Assembly: GCF_019703835.1 (NCBI RefSeq)
Contig: NZ_AP023054.1
Coordinates: forward strand, 868,001 to 932,000
Reading direction: 5' to 3'
Length of the DNA: 64,000 bases
Source: Thaumasiovibrio subtropicus
GTDB lineage: Bacteria; Pseudomonadota; Gammaproteobacteria; Enterobacterales; Vibrionaceae
The notes below the pieces were generated by a model that did not search any database, was not told the DNA's origin, and saw only the letters and a program-made list of their open reading frames with translations. The position numbers and the translations under genes are program-made. Below, in pieces: positions 52,968 through 62,951 of this stretch (the stretch's first letter is position 1; the number at the start of each line of letters is the position of its first letter).

Positions 52968-55061
52968 ATGAAAGCGTCTCTGCCTCTTCTTAACAAACTG
53001 CCAATGGATCGCCTCAAAGCGCTACCTTCAATCGGTGCGCCTATTATTGTCTTGGCGACGCTGGCAATGGTGGTACTGCCTATGCCGCCGTTGCTATTGG
53101 ACATGGCGTTTTCCTTCAATATTGCCCTCTCCTTAGTGGTGCTGTTGGTCACGGTTTATACCCGTCGTCCACTCGATTTTGCTGCGTTTCCCACTGTTCT
53201 GCTTATCGCGACGTTATTGCGTTTAGCCTTGAACGTCGCTTCAACGCGGGTGGTGTTACTGCATGGTCACGCGGGCCCCGGTGCTGCAGGTCAGGTGATT
53301 GATGCCTTTGGTAGCGTCGTTATTGGCGGTAACTATGCGGTTGGTCTTGTGGTCTTCATGATTTTGATGATCATTAACTTTATGGTTGTCACCAAAGGTG
53401 CGGGACGTATTTCAGAAGTGAGCGCACGTTTTACCTTGGATGCGTTGCCGGGTAAACAGATGGCTATCGATGCAGACTTGAATGCAGGGTTGATAGATCA
53501 AGACCAAGCAAGATTGCGCCGTAGTGAAGTGACAAAAGAAGCGGACTTTTACGGTTCAATGGACGGTGCCTCCAAGTTTGTGAAAGGGGATGCGATTGCC
53601 GGCATCCTGATATTACTTATTAACATCGTGGGCGGTCTTATTATCGGTATGAGCCAACATGGCATGCCGTTCTCTTCCGCGATTGAAGTTTTTACCTTGT
53701 TGACCATTGGTGATGGTCTCGTCGCGCAGATTCCTTCTCTGTTGTTGTCCATTGGTGCTGCCATGATGGTGACGCGTCAAAATACAGATGAAGACATGGG
53801 GCAGCAGATGTTTATGCAGATGTTTGCCAACCCGAAAGCGCTGATGATTACCGCCGGTATTTTGTTTGTGATGGGCATTGTACCGGGGATGCCACACATA
53901 CCTTTCTTGCTATTGGCCGCATGTACTGGCGGTTTGGCTTATTGGCAAACTAAGCGCCAGAAAGCGCAAGCGCTTGCGGTTGTCGAACAAGAAGAGAGTT
54001 TGCCAGAAGCCCCTGTGCAGCGTGAGCTGTCATGGGATGATGTTCAGCCTGTCGATATCATCGGTTTAGAAGTTGGCTATCGCTTGATTCCCATGGTGGA
54101 CAAAGAGCAAGGCGGTGAACTGCTAGAGCGGGTGAAAGGTGTACGTAAGAAGCTATCACAAGACTTTGGCTTTTTAGTGCCACCAGTTCATATCCGAGAT
54201 AACTTAGAGTTACCGCCGAACTCGTACCGCATCACGCTAATGGGCGTGGCCTTTGGTGAAGCGGATATTCGTCAGGATATGGAACTCGCAATAAACCCTG
54301 GACAAGTCTTTGGGCAGATTGAAGGTGAGCCGACGCGAGACCCTGCCTTTGATCTTGAAGCGACGTGGATCATAGAGAGTCAGAGAGAACATGCACAGGC
54401 GCTAGGCTACACGGTAGTGGATTCAGCGACTGTGCTCGCAACCCATCTCAGCCAAGTTTTGACGAATCATGCTTCTTTGTTACTCGGGCATGAAGAAGTA
54501 CAGAATTTGTTGGAGATGCTATCGAAATCGGCGCCGAAACTGGTTGAGAATTTCATTCCTGATCAGCTTCAGTTAGGCGCTGTGGTCAAAGTTCTGCAAA
54601 ACTTACTCAATGAGGCGATACCGATTCGAGACATACGCACAATAGTGCAGACAATGTCGGAGTATGCGGGGAAGAGTCAAGATCCCGACATCTTAACAGC
54701 AGCGGTACGTATTTCACTGAAACGTATGATAGTGCAGGAAATCAACGGGGTTGAGCCAGAAATTCCGGTGATTACATTGGTGCCAGAGTTGGAACAGATG
54801 TTGCATAAAACTATGCAGGCGTCAGGTGGCGAATCAACAGGTATTGAGCCTGGTTTAGCAGAGCGATTGCAATCGTCACTCACAGAAGCATCGCAGCAGC
54901 AAGAGTTAAAAGGCGAGCCGTCTATTTTGCTGACTTCTGGTGTATTGCGTAGCACGCTGGCTCAGTTTGTGAGGAACACGATACCTAGCTTGCATGTGCT
55001 TTCTTATCAGGAGGTACCTGACGAGAAGCAAATTCGCATCGTGAATGCAGTGGGTAATTAA
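52968..55061 (+). CDS. flhA: Export apparatus protein FlhA
   Basis: FlhA (697 residues) is the large export-gate subunit and proton-coupled transporter. The N-terminal half has eight membrane helices with family signatures LLIATLLRLALNVASTRVVL and a FHIPEP-type cytosolic loop (LDALPGKQMAIDADLNAGLI). The C-terminal half is the soluble nonameric domain that binds chaperones (LGLEVGYRLIP-like, then ATVLATHLSQVL). flhF follows after 48 bases. Confidence 0.96.
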   Translation: MKASLPLLNKLPMDRLKALPSIGAPIIVLATLAMVVLPMPPLLLDMAFSFNIALSLVVLLVTVYTRRPLDFAAFPTVLLIATLLRLALNVASTRVVLLHGHAGPGAAGQVIDAFGSVVIGGNYAVGLVVFMILMIINFMVVTKGAGRISEVSARFTLDALPGKQMAIDADLNAGLIDQDQARLRRSEVTKEADFYGSMDGASKFVKGDAIAGILILLINIVGGLIIGMSQHGMPFSSAIEVFTLLTIGDGLVAQIPSLLLSIGAAMMVTRQNTDEDMGQQMFMQMFANPKALMITAGILFVMGIVPGMPHIPFLLLAACTGGLAYWQTKRQKAQALAVVEQEESLPEAPVQRELSWDDVQPVDIIGLEVGYRLIPMVDKEQGGELLERVKGVRKKLSQDFGFLVPPVHIRDNLELPPNSYRITLMGVAFGEADIRQDMELAINPGQVFGQIEGEPTRDPAFDLEATWIIESQREHAQALGYTVVDSATVLATHLSQVLTNHASLLLGHEEVQNLLEMLSKSAPKLVENFIPDQLQLGAVVKVLQNLLNEAIPIRDIRTIVQTMSEYAGKSQDPDILTAAVRISLKRMIVQEINGVEPEIPVITLVPELEQMLHKTMQASGGESTGIEPGLAERLQSSLTEASQQQELKGEPSILLTSGVLRSTLAQFVRNTIPSLHVLSYQEVPDEKQIRIVNAVGN

Positions 55062-55109
55062 TCAGCAACGCTCACACCATGTAAGTAGTTGTCGTTCAGG
55101 AAGAAGATA

Positions 55110-56705
55110 TTGAAGATTAAACGCTTTTTTGCCAAAGACATGCGCACTGCGCTGAGCCAAGTGAAAGAAGAGCTCGGTGCGGAAGCGGTGATCATGTCTA
55201 ACAAAAAGGTGACAGGTGGTATCGAAATAGTGGCTGCGGTAGATAATGACGCGCAACCCGCACCACCGCCACCACCAAGTCGAGCGTCTCAAGCGCTCTC
55301 TAAAAACTATGATGCAGCTAAACGAAAACTGGCTGATGATCGTGTAGAGCTTTCGCAACAGCAGCAGCCCAAAAATGGCGGCCGTTTTGCGAAAGTGCTC
55401 CAGCATTTCCAATCTAATGATGCGCCACCATCCGATGAGACTGAAGCTGATAGCTTGAGCGCATTATTAGCGCGACAACAGAAGCGTCAGAATAATGACA
55501 CGCGCCAAGGATTCTCCGCACCATCGTCATCGCCGCGAGATAATTCTCGTCAGGAATATGACAATCGTGTGACGCAGCAAAAGAATGCGTCGCCGCAACC
55601 TAAACGAAAGAGTCGCTTCGAGAGTAATGACTTTGCTTTCGATGGCAATACGGCGGGCCAAGCAAAACGCAATACAAACTTTGGTCGACCACGTCGAGAT
55701 GATGAGCGAAATGCCCCCAAGCTCGATCCAAGCCGCTATGACTCGCGCAATGCTCAGGTATCACCTGCTGAGCTCGATAGTATGCGAGAAGAGATGGCGG
55801 CGATTCGTAAGCTTCTGGAGCATCAAGTGTCAGGTTTGATGTGGCAAGAAGTTGAACGTCGAGAGCCAATGCGCGCCATGATGATCAAACGGCTGGAAAA
55901 GATGGGATTATCTGATGAACTGGCGGATCAGCTAGCTTGCTATATCCCTGAAGAAGTCGCGCCAAAAGAAGCATGGCCTGTTTTGCTTGAAATGCTCGCG
56001 GATCAAATTATCACCTTAGATGATTGCATTTTAGAAAACGGCGGCGTTGCTGCCTTGTTAGGGCCAACTGGTGTTGGCAAGACAACGACGATTGCAAAGC
56101 TTGCGGCACGCGCCGCCATGGAACATGGCCCAGATGAAGTCGCATTAGTCACAACTGACACATATCGTATCGGCGCACATGAGCAATTAGCGACGTATGG
56201 CCGAATTATGGGATGTCCGGTAAGAGTGGCTAAAGATGCTGACGAGCTTGCCGAAGTACTATACCAGTTACGTCATCGTCGTTTGGTATTGTTGGACACG
56301 GCAGGGATGGGGCAGCGCGATATACGCCTGTCTGAGCAACTTGACGCACTAATGGAGAGCAGCGGCTCTCAAATTAAAAGCTACTTAGTTCTTCCTGCAA
56401 CCGCGCAACGTCGTGTATTGCAGGAAACCATTGAGCATTTTCGACGCATCCCTCTCGCGGGTTGCATTGTAACCAAGATTGACGAGTGCTTAAGCTTAGG
56501 GGAACTGATTAATGTCACCATCCAAAATGCGCTTCCAGTCGCTTACATTGCGGACGGGCAGCGTGTTCCTGAAGATATAAAAATCGCAAGCGGCAATTAT
56601 CTTGTTGCAAAAGCGAATGAATTATTAGAGCAAGAACTAAAACATCAGCAACATTTCTGGAGCAGTGATGCCTCAGACGCACAGGCGGCAGATTACTATG
56701 ATTAA
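55110..56705 (+). CDS. flhF: Polar flagellar placement GTPase FlhF
   Basis: FlhF (531 residues) is an SRP-type GTPase that marks the pole for flagellar assembly. The start is an unusual TTG at 55110: the family begins with MKIKRFFAKDMRTAL, and AGGAA lies 7 bases upstream. The B domain (about 50-230) is low-complexity, Gln/Arg/Ser-rich. The NG domain has P-loop GPTGVGKTT (near 318) and LVTTDTYRIGAHEQL and LLDTAGMGQRD. It overlaps flhG by 8 bases. Confidence 0.95.
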   Translation: MKIKRFFAKDMRTALSQVKEELGAEAVIMSNKKVTGGIEIVAAVDNDAQPAPPPPPSRASQALSKNYDAAKRKLADDRVELSQQQQPKNGGRFAKVLQHFQSNDAPPSDETEADSLSALLARQQKRQNNDTRQGFSAPSSSPRDNSRQEYDNRVTQQKNASPQPKRKSRFESNDFAFDGNTAGQAKRNTNFGRPRRDDERNAPKLDPSRYDSRNAQVSPAELDSMREEMAAIRKLLEHQVSGLMWQEVERREPMRAMMIKRLEKMGLSDELADQLACYIPEEVAPKEAWPVLLEMLADQIITLDDCILENGGVAALLGPTGVGKTTTIAKLAARAAMEHGPDEVALVTTDTYRIGAHEQLATYGRIMGCPVRVAKDADELAEVLYQLRHRRLVLLDTAGMGQRDIRLSEQLDALMESSGSQIKSYLVLPATAQRRVLQETIEHFRRIPLAGCIVTKIDECLSLGELINVTIQNALPVAYIADGQRVPEDIKIASGNYLVAKANELLEQELKHQQHFWSSDASDAQAADYYD

Positions 56706-57588
56706 TTCGACTATGCATGATCAAGCAAGCGGACTTCGTCGAATGACGCAAATTACTTCTACCAAAGTTATCACGGTAACGGGTGGCAAAGGTGGTGTTG
56801 GCAAAACCAATGTCACACTCGGTACCGCAATCGCAATGGCCAAACAGGGTAAGCGCGTCATGGTATTGGACGCCGACCTCGGTCTGGCGAATGTTGATGT
56901 GATGTTGGGGCTGCGTGCCAGTCGCAACCTTTCTCATGTCTTATCGGGTGAATGCGAGCTGCAAGACATTATTGTGGAAGGGCCACATGGCGTTCAGATC
57001 GTCCCCGCGGCCTCCGGTACCCAATCTATGGTGGAACTGACACCAGCACAGCATGCTGGTCTCATCCGCGCCTTTGGTTCACTGGAGCAAGATGTAGATG
57101 TTCTGTTAGTCGATACCGCTGCAGGCATTTCTGACATGGTGCTGAGTTTTGCGCGCGCAGCGCAAGATGTCGTGGTGGTGGTGTGTGATGAACCTACATC
57201 AATAACAGATGCTTACGCGTTGATTAAGATCTTATCGCGAGAGTATGATGTACCGAGATTTAAAATAGTAGCCAATATGGTTAGAAGTTACCGTGAAGGT
57301 CGTGAATTGTTTGCTAAACTGACGAGAGTAACAGAGCGATTTCTTAACGCTAACTTAGAGTTGGTGGCGTGTATTCCTTTGGATGACAAGGTAAGACAGT
57401 CGGTTAAACGTCAAAAGATTGTCGTTGACGCCTTTCCTCGCTCGCCAGCCGCATTGGCACTGAGTTCACTGGCTAATAAAGCCTTGTCGTGGCCAGTTCC
57501 GTCTAACCCTGGTGGCCACTTGGAATTTTTTGTGGAGCGCCTATTGGTAAAGCCGAGTGAAGAAGCCGGAGAGCATGTAGGTGAGTAA
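56698..57588 (+). CDS. flhG: Flagellar number regulator FlhG (FleN)
   Basis: FlhG (296 residues) is a MinD-like ATPase that limits polar flagella to one. The N-terminal DQASGLRR motif is the helix known to stimulate FlhF GTPase. The P-loop is GGKGGVGKTN. Further motifs are DADLGLANVDVMLG and LVDTAAGISDMV. ATG 56698 overlaps the flhF stop and gives the family's usual N-terminus; ATG 56713 is a weaker choice. It may also restrain FlrA, as FleN does FleQ. Confidence 0.95.
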   Translation: MINSTMHDQASGLRRMTQITSTKVITVTGGKGGVGKTNVTLGTAIAMAKQGKRVMVLDADLGLANVDVMLGLRASRNLSHVLSGECELQDIIVEGPHGVQIVPAASGTQSMVELTPAQHAGLIRAFGSLEQDVDVLLVDTAAGISDMVLSFARAAQDVVVVVCDEPTSITDAYALIKILSREYDVPRFKIVANMVRSYREGRELFAKLTRVTERFLNANLELVACIPLDDKVRQSVKRQKIVVDAFPRSPAALALSSLANKALSWPVPSNPGGHLEFFVERLLVKPSEEAGEHVGE

Positions 57589-58303
57589 AGCGTTAACCTA
57601 CGAGCGCAATCAACAGAGTCCACAAGCATTTATAGAGCGATATTCACCGTTGGTAAAACGGATTGCCCATCACTTGATAGGGCGTCTACCACCGAACGTA
57701 CAGCTCGAGGACATGATCCAAGCCGGAATGATAGGCTTGATCGAAGCGCAGCAAAATTATGATCCCTCAAAAGGTGCAAGTTTTGAAACTTTTGCCGGGA
57801 TTCGTATACGCGGCGCGATGCTCGACGAAATTCGACGTGGTGACTGGGTACCCCGCTCTGTGCACAAAAACAGTCGCCTGATTGCTCAGGCGATAGCCGA
57901 ACTCGAAGTCTCTTTGGGAAGAAACCCGACAGACCAAGAGATCGCCACCGAATTGAAAATGTCGACTTCTCAATACCATCAAGCCTTAAATGATGTTAAC
58001 TGTGGTCGTTTAGTCGGTATTGAGGATTTGGGAGTAACCGAAGATAGCATCTGTAACGAAGAAAACCGCGAGGAAAACCTTCCCTTTCAGGATGTTGTCG
58101 ACGATAATTTCAAAACATCGCTTGCTGAGGCAATTCGCACTTTGCCAGAGCGCGAAGCACTGACACTCTCGCTGTATTATGACGAAGAGCTCAACCTGAA
58201 AGAGATCGGGGCGGTTCTTGGGGTGAGTGAGTCACGTGTATGCCAAATTCACAGTCAAGCGATGCAACGTTTACGCTCCAAGCTTACGGCTTGGGACACC
58301 TAG
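57581..58303 (+). CDS. fliA: Flagellar sigma-28 factor FliA
   Basis: FliA (240 residues) directs polymerase to late flagellar promoters (flgMN and the second flagellin here). Region 2 holds LVKRIAHHLIGRLPPNVQLE and the IRIRGAMLDEIRRGDW helix; region 4 ends GAVLGVSESRVCQIHSQAM. Start is GTG 57581, overlapping flhG by 8 bases. FlgM in this window is its inhibitor. Confidence 0.96.
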   Translation: MSKALTYERNQQSPQAFIERYSPLVKRIAHHLIGRLPPNVQLEDMIQAGMIGLIEAQQNYDPSKGASFETFAGIRIRGAMLDEIRRGDWVPRSVHKNSRLIAQAIAELEVSLGRNPTDQEIATELKMSTSQYHQALNDVNCGRLVGIEDLGVTEDSICNEENREENLPFQDVVDDNFKTSLAEAIRTLPEREALTLSLYYDEELNLKEIGAVLGVSESRVCQIHSQAMQRLRSKLTAWDT

Positions 58304-58336
58304 TTTCTTTGAACTTTTAGTAACACTGGGACCTCA

Positions 58337-58732
58337 GTGGAGGCAACTTTGAATAAAAACATGAAAATCCTCATTGTTGACGATTTTTCAACAATGCGCC
58401 GAATTGTGAAGAACCTGCTTCGAGACCTTGGTTTCAACAATACGCAAGAGGCGGATGATGGATTGACTGCACTTCCAATGCTTAAGAAAGGTGAGTTCGA
58501 CTTTGTCGTGACTGACTGGAATATGCCTGGAATGCAAGGAATTGACCTTCTCAAGCACATCCGTGCCGATGATGAGCTGAAGCACCTACCTGTGCTGATG
58601 ATCACAGCGGAAGCGAAGCGTGAGCAGATCATTGAAGCTGCGCAAGCAGGTGTGAATGGATACATTGTTAAACCATTTACAGCCGCAACGCTTAAAGAAA
58701 AGCTGGATAAGATCTTCGAACGTATTCAGTAA
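58337..58732 (+). CDS. cheY: Chemotaxis response regulator CheY
   Basis: CheY (131 residues from GTG 58337) carries the signal from CheA to FliM. Acidic pair Asp15/Asp16 (IVDDFS), phosphoacceptor Asp60 ([11 protein letters not shown]), Thr in LMITAEA and Lys in IVKPF are all present. The start is ambiguous: GTG 58337 gives the [10 protein letters not shown] start seen in Vibrio CheY, but a GGAGG site at 58338-58342 stands 6 bases before a TTG at 58349 that would shorten it by 4 residues. Confidence 0.94.
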   Translation: MEATLNKNMKILIVDDFSTMRRIVKNLLRDLGFNNTQEADDGLTALPMLKKGEFDFVVTDWNMPGMQGIDLLKHIRADDELKHLPVLMITAEAKREQIIEAAQAGVNGYIVKPFTAATLKEKLDKIFERIQ

Positions 58733-58768
58733 CTTAGCTGCGTTTGTGAATTAGGGATAATTATAACA

Positions 58769-59500
58769 ATGGTATCACTCGACCAGGCCAAAGAGCTTGT
58801 AACCCTGTTAGAAGATGGGCGCCAAGAGGAAGCTGACGCGCTGGTTGGCCAGTGGGTTCATGACACTCGTCAGCCTATCTTTGAGGAAGTGGGGAAACTG
58901 ACCCGCCAACTTCACGACTCTTTAACCAACTTCCAACTTGACCCACGTATTAGCGATTTAGCGACATCAGAGATCCCTGATGCACGTGATCGCTTAACAT
59001 ATGTTATCGAGAAAACGGAAGTTGCGGCGAACAAAACCATGGATGCCGTGGAAGAGACGTTTCCGATAGCCGATCGCCTTGTCGATCATCTTCAGCAAGT
59101 CCGCCCTGAGTGGGACAAGTTGATGGGTGGACGTATTGAACTCAATGAGTTCAAAGCCTTGTGCCATACTATCGATCAGTTATTGCAACAGGTTGAGCAA
59201 GATGGTGGTGAGTTACGAACCCAACTGACCGATATTTTGATGGCGCAGGATTTCCAAGATTTGACCGGACAGGTTATTCGTCGAGTGATTGACTTAGTCA
59301 AGGAAGTAGAAGAGCAATTGGTAGAGATTCTCCGAGCCTTCGGTTTGGATGAAGCCCAAGCTCAAGCGGTTATTTCCCCGACTGAACAGAAAAAAGCAAC
59401 GACTGCGCCAGAAGGTCCCATCATTGATTCATCACAACGCGATGACGTGGTTGAATCCCAAGATGATGTGGACGATCTGCTATCCAGCCTGGGCTTTTAG
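58769..59500 (+). CDS. cheZ: CheY-P phosphatase CheZ
   Basis: CheZ (243 residues) removes phosphate from CheY-P. The long helical hairpin contains the conserved DILMAQDFQDLTGQVIRRVI with the catalytic Gln of the family. The C-terminal peptide SQDDVDDLLSSLGF is the CheY-binding tail. It lies between cheY and cheA. Confidence 0.95.
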   Translation: MVSLDQAKELVTLLEDGRQEEADALVGQWVHDTRQPIFEEVGKLTRQLHDSLTNFQLDPRISDLATSEIPDARDRLTYVIEKTEVAANKTMDAVEETFPIADRLVDHLQQVRPEWDKLMGGRIELNEFKALCHTIDQLLQQVEQDGGELRTQLTDILMAQDFQDLTGQVIRRVIDLVKEVEEQLVEILRAFGLDEAQAQAVISPTEQKKATTAPEGPIIDSSQRDDVVESQDDVDDLLSSLGF

Positions 59501-59510
59501 AGGATAATTT

Positions 59511-61793
59511 ATGAGTTTTGATTTAGATGAAGATATCCTTCAGGACTTCCTGATTGAAGCTGGCGAAATTCTTGAGTTACTCTCAGAACAACTCGTCGAT
59601 CTGGAGCGAAGCCCAGACGATATTGATCTGCTCAATGCTATCTTCCGAGGATTCCACACGGTTAAAGGCGGCGCAGGTTTCCTTTCTCTGACAGAACTTG
59701 TCGATGTCTGTCACGGCGCAGAAAATATCTTCGATTTATTAAGAACGAATAAGCGAGAGCTGACACCTGATTTGATGGATGTCATCTTACAAGCGCTTGA
59801 TACGGTCAATGAAATGTTTGGCCATGTTCAAAATCGCGAACCGTTGGAAGCGGCTGATCAAGAACTTCTCGATGCTTTACACCGCTTAAGCCAACCGCCG
59901 ACGGCAGAAGAGCTCGCGGGTGAAGTGGCTGAACCTGAAGTGATCGAAGCGCCAGTGGTTGAGCCTGAACCGGTCGTAGAGGCCCCAGTTGTACCCGAGC
60001 CAGCGGCGAGTGCAGCGATTGAAGGCAACTCTGTTGATGAGATTACCGAAGATGAGTTCGAACGCTTGTTGGACGAACTTCATGGTTCTGGCGGCAGCCC
60101 AAGTGCAGGTACGACGTCTGCACCTGCTGCGCAGCCTGAAGGCAGTGTAGTTGATCAAATTAAAGCAGAGTCGGGTGATATTACCGATGATGAATTCGAG
60201 CGCTTGTTAGATGAGTTGCATGGCAATGGTAAGGGGCCGGGTGAAAATGATGCGCCGACACCTCCACCGGTTGCTGCGACACCAACGCCTCCACCCGCTG
60301 CGCCTGCAGCATCAGGAAGCGGTGATGATTTAATGACAGACGACGAGTTTGAGCGTCTGTTAGATGAACTGCATGGTAACGGCAATGCGCCGGGGCCGAG
60401 TGCAGAAGAGCTAGACTTTGCAACGCGTCCGGCCGAGCCTGTACCTGCAAAGCCGGCGCCTAAACCAGCAGCTCCTAAACCTGCCCCGGCTGCCGTAGCA
60501 CCTACGCCTAAACCCGCACCAAAGCCTGCGCCTGAACCGCAAAAAGCGCCGCCAGTTGCGGCGAAAAAAGCTGCTCCGCCGGCAAAAGCAGAGCGCAATG
60601 CACCAGCCAATAAGCCCGTTCAACAAGAAGCAACGGTGCGTGTTGATACGTCAACACTCGATACCATCATGAACATGGTGGGTGAACTCGTCTTGGTGCG
60701 TAACCGACTCGTGAGTCTTGGCCTTAACACCAACGACGAAGAGATGTCGAAAGCGACTGCGACATTGGATGTGGTGACTGCCGACCTGCAAGGCGCTGTC
60801 ATGAAGACGCGCATGCAGCCGATCAAGAAAGTTTTTGGCCGTTTCCCTCGTGTCGTTCGTGACTTAGCGCGAAGCTTGAAGAAAGAGATTGTGCTGGAAA
60901 TGAAAGGGGAAGACACCGATCTTGACAAAAACCTTGTCGAGGCGTTGGCTGATCCTTTGGTTCACTTAGTGCGCAACTCTGTCGATCACGGTATTGAGAT
61001 GCCTGATGTACGTGAGAGTAACGGTAAGCCACGTATTGGTACCGTGTTGCTTGGTGCATCGCAAGAAGGTGACCATATCCTACTGACCATTGAAGATGAT
61101 GGTGGTGGTATGGACCCAGAAAAGCTGAAAGGTATTGCCGTAGAGCGTGGCGTCATGGACGCAGAAGCGGCTTCTCGATTGTCTGATACCGAAGCGTTTA
61201 ACCTTATATTTGCCCCGGGTTTCTCGACCAAAAAAGATATCTCCGATATCTCTGGACGCGGTGTCGGCATGGATGTGGTGAAAACCACGATTAATCAGCT
61301 TAATGGTTCGATTAGCATTGATTCAGAGCTGGGCAAAGGCACGCGTATCGATATTAAGGTGCCATTGACGTTAGCTATCTTGCCAACCTTGATGATTGGT
61401 GTCTCAGAGCAACCATTTGCTCTACCGCTCGCCAGTGTCAGTGAAATATTCAACCTTGATTTGACGAAAACGAACGTTGTCGATGGTCAACAAACGATCA
61501 TAGTACGTGAGAAAGCGATTCCGCTTTTCTATCTCCAAGATTGGCTCATTGCACCGAATAAACCTAAGAATGATCGTAGCAAAGGGCACGTTGTTATCGT
61601 CCATATTGGTCATCAGCGTATTGGTTTTGTCGTTGATACCTTGATTGGCCAAGAAGAGGTGGTGATTAAGCCGCTTGATAACTTGCTGCAAGGTACGCCA
61701 GGTATGGCAGGCGCGACTATCACAAGTGATGGTCATATCGCCCTTATCCTCGACGTGCCAAATCTATTGAAACGCTACGCTGGTCGCGTTTAA
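59511..61793 (+). CDS. cheA: Chemotaxis histidine kinase CheA with three linker repeats
   Basis: CheA (760 residues) phosphorylates CheY and CheB. The P1 domain (1-125) has phosphorylated His49 (RGFHTVKGGAG). Residues 130-375 contain no recognisable P2 domain. They hold three near-identical motifs at 176-192, 222-238 and 273-289 (core DDEFERLLDELHG) in Pro/Ala/Lys-rich linkers. Dimerisation (about 376-440), HATPase (NSVDHGIEM; DDGGGMD; GRGVGMDVV) and CheW-like P5 domains follow. In Vibrio, CheA is held at the pole by ParP through a linker region. Confidence 0.95.
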   Translation: MSFDLDEDILQDFLIEAGEILELLSEQLVDLERSPDDIDLLNAIFRGFHTVKGGAGFLSLTELVDVCHGAENIFDLLRTNKRELTPDLMDVILQALDTVNEMFGHVQNREPLEAADQELLDALHRLSQPPTAEELAGEVAEPEVIEAPVVEPEPVVEAPVVPEPAASAAIEGNSVDEITEDEFERLLDELHGSGGSPSAGTTSAPAAQPEGSVVDQIKAESGDITDDEFERLLDELHGNGKGPGENDAPTPPPVAATPTPPPAAPAASGSGDDLMTDDEFERLLDELHGNGNAPGPSAEELDFATRPAEPVPAKPAPKPAAPKPAPAAVAPTPKPAPKPAPEPQKAPPVAAKKAAPPAKAERNAPANKPVQQEATVRVDTSTLDTIMNMVGELVLVRNRLVSLGLNTNDEEMSKATATLDVVTADLQGAVMKTRMQPIKKVFGRFPRVVRDLARSLKKEIVLEMKGEDTDLDKNLVEALADPLVHLVRNSVDHGIEMPDVRESNGKPRIGTVLLGASQEGDHILLTIEDDGGGMDPEKLKGIAVERGVMDAEAASRLSDTEAFNLIFAPGFSTKKDISDISGRGVGMDVVKTTINQLNGSISIDSELGKGTRIDIKVPLTLAILPTLMIGVSEQPFALPLASVSEIFNLDLTKTNVVDGQQTIIVREKAIPLFYLQDWLIAPNKPKNDRSKGHVVIVHIGHQRIGFVVDTLIGQEEVVIKPLDNLLQGTPGMAGATITSDGHIALILDVPNLLKRYAGRV
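60036..60377 (+). repeat. Three in-frame repeats in the CheA linker
   Basis: The 17-codon unit coding (T)(D/E)DEFERLLDELHG occurs at 60036-60086, 60174-60224 and 60327-60377. Codons vary between copies while the protein sequence is kept, which indicates selection rather than recent duplication. Confidence 0.85.
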
Positions 61794-61814
61794 GCGGATA
61801 ACAAGAGTAATTAC

Positions 61815-62942
61815 ATGGCAGTAAAAGTATTGGTGGTGGATGACTCTAGTTTCTTCCGCCGCCGAGTTAGCGAAATCATTAATAGTGATCCTCGCCTTGA
61901 GGTCATTGATATTGCTGTTAACGGCAAAGAAGCTGTTGAGAAAGCAAAGTCACTGAAGCCTGATGTCATCACCATGGATATTGAGATGCCCGTTATGGAT
62001 GGCATCACTGCTGTCCGTGAGATCATGAAAGCGTCTCCTACGCCGATTTTGATGTTTTCGTCGCTAACCCATGATGGAGCAAAAGCGACGCTTGATGCCC
62101 TTGATGCTGGTGCGCTCGATTTTCTTCCGAAGAAGTTTGAAGATATCGCTCGCAATCGTGACGAAGCAGTAAGCCTGCTACAGCAACGGGTGTCGGAACT
62201 GTCGCGCAAACGTGCGTTCATGCGTCGCCCAGCTATTACCCCGCGTGCGCCAGAGCCCGCACGTCCCGCAACGCGAGAGACTGGGACAAGATCGGTAGCG
62301 CCAACGGCGAAACCAACTGCGCCTGTAAGATCAGCGTCAATAGGCCGCTTCAAAGCAACGGGTAAGAAGTACAAGTTAGTTGCCATTGGTACATCGACGG
62401 GTGGGCCCGTGGCGTTACAAAAGATATTGACGAAGTTACCGGCGAATTTCCCTTTGCCGATAGTGTTGGTACAACACATGCCAGCGACTTTTACCGCTGC
62501 ATTTGCCTCTCGCCTCAATTCACTCTGTAAGATTTCCGTGAAAGAAGCAGAGGATGGTGATGTGTTACAACCGGGTAATGCTTATCTGGCCCCGGGCGGT
62601 AAACAGATGATGCTAGACGGCCGAGGGCCAGCATCGAGATTGAAAATTCTCGATGGCGGTGATCGAATGAATTATAAACCGTGCGTAGACGTTACATTTG
62701 GTTCTGCGGCAAAGACCTATGGCAGTAGCGTACTATCGATGGTACTGACGGGCATGGGAGCGGATGGCCGTGAAGGCTCTCGGATGTTGAAAGATCAAGG
62801 TGCAACGATTTGGGCACAGGATGAAGACAGCTGTGTGGTATATGGTATGCCTCAAGCAGTCGCTAAAGCCGGGTTGTCGACGGAAGACTTGCCACTTGAG
62901 CGTATTGCGGAGCGAATTTTAGTTGAACTTGGCATGCAGTAA
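61815..62942 (+). CDS. cheB: Chemotaxis methylesterase CheB
   Basis: CheB (375 residues) removes receptor methyl groups. The receiver domain has Asp9/Asp10 and phosphoacceptor Asp55 ([11 protein letters not shown]). A basic Ala/Pro/Thr linker at about 135-185 leads to the methylesterase domain with catalytic Ser in GTSTGGP, His in VQHMPATF and Asp in LTGMGADG. It follows cheA after 21 bases. Confidence 0.96.
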   Translation: MAVKVLVVDDSSFFRRRVSEIINSDPRLEVIDIAVNGKEAVEKAKSLKPDVITMDIEMPVMDGITAVREIMKASPTPILMFSSLTHDGAKATLDALDAGALDFLPKKFEDIARNRDEAVSLLQQRVSELSRKRAFMRRPAITPRAPEPARPATRETGTRSVAPTAKPTAPVRSASIGRFKATGKKYKLVAIGTSTGGPVALQKILTKLPANFPLPIVLVQHMPATFTAAFASRLNSLCKISVKEAEDGDVLQPGNAYLAPGGKQMMLDGRGPASRLKILDGGDRMNYKPCVDVTFGSAAKTYGSSVLSMVLTGMGADGREGSRMLKDQGATIWAQDEDSCVVYGMPQAVAKAGLSTEDLPLERIAERILVELGMQ

Positions 62943-62951
62943 GGAGCGGGA

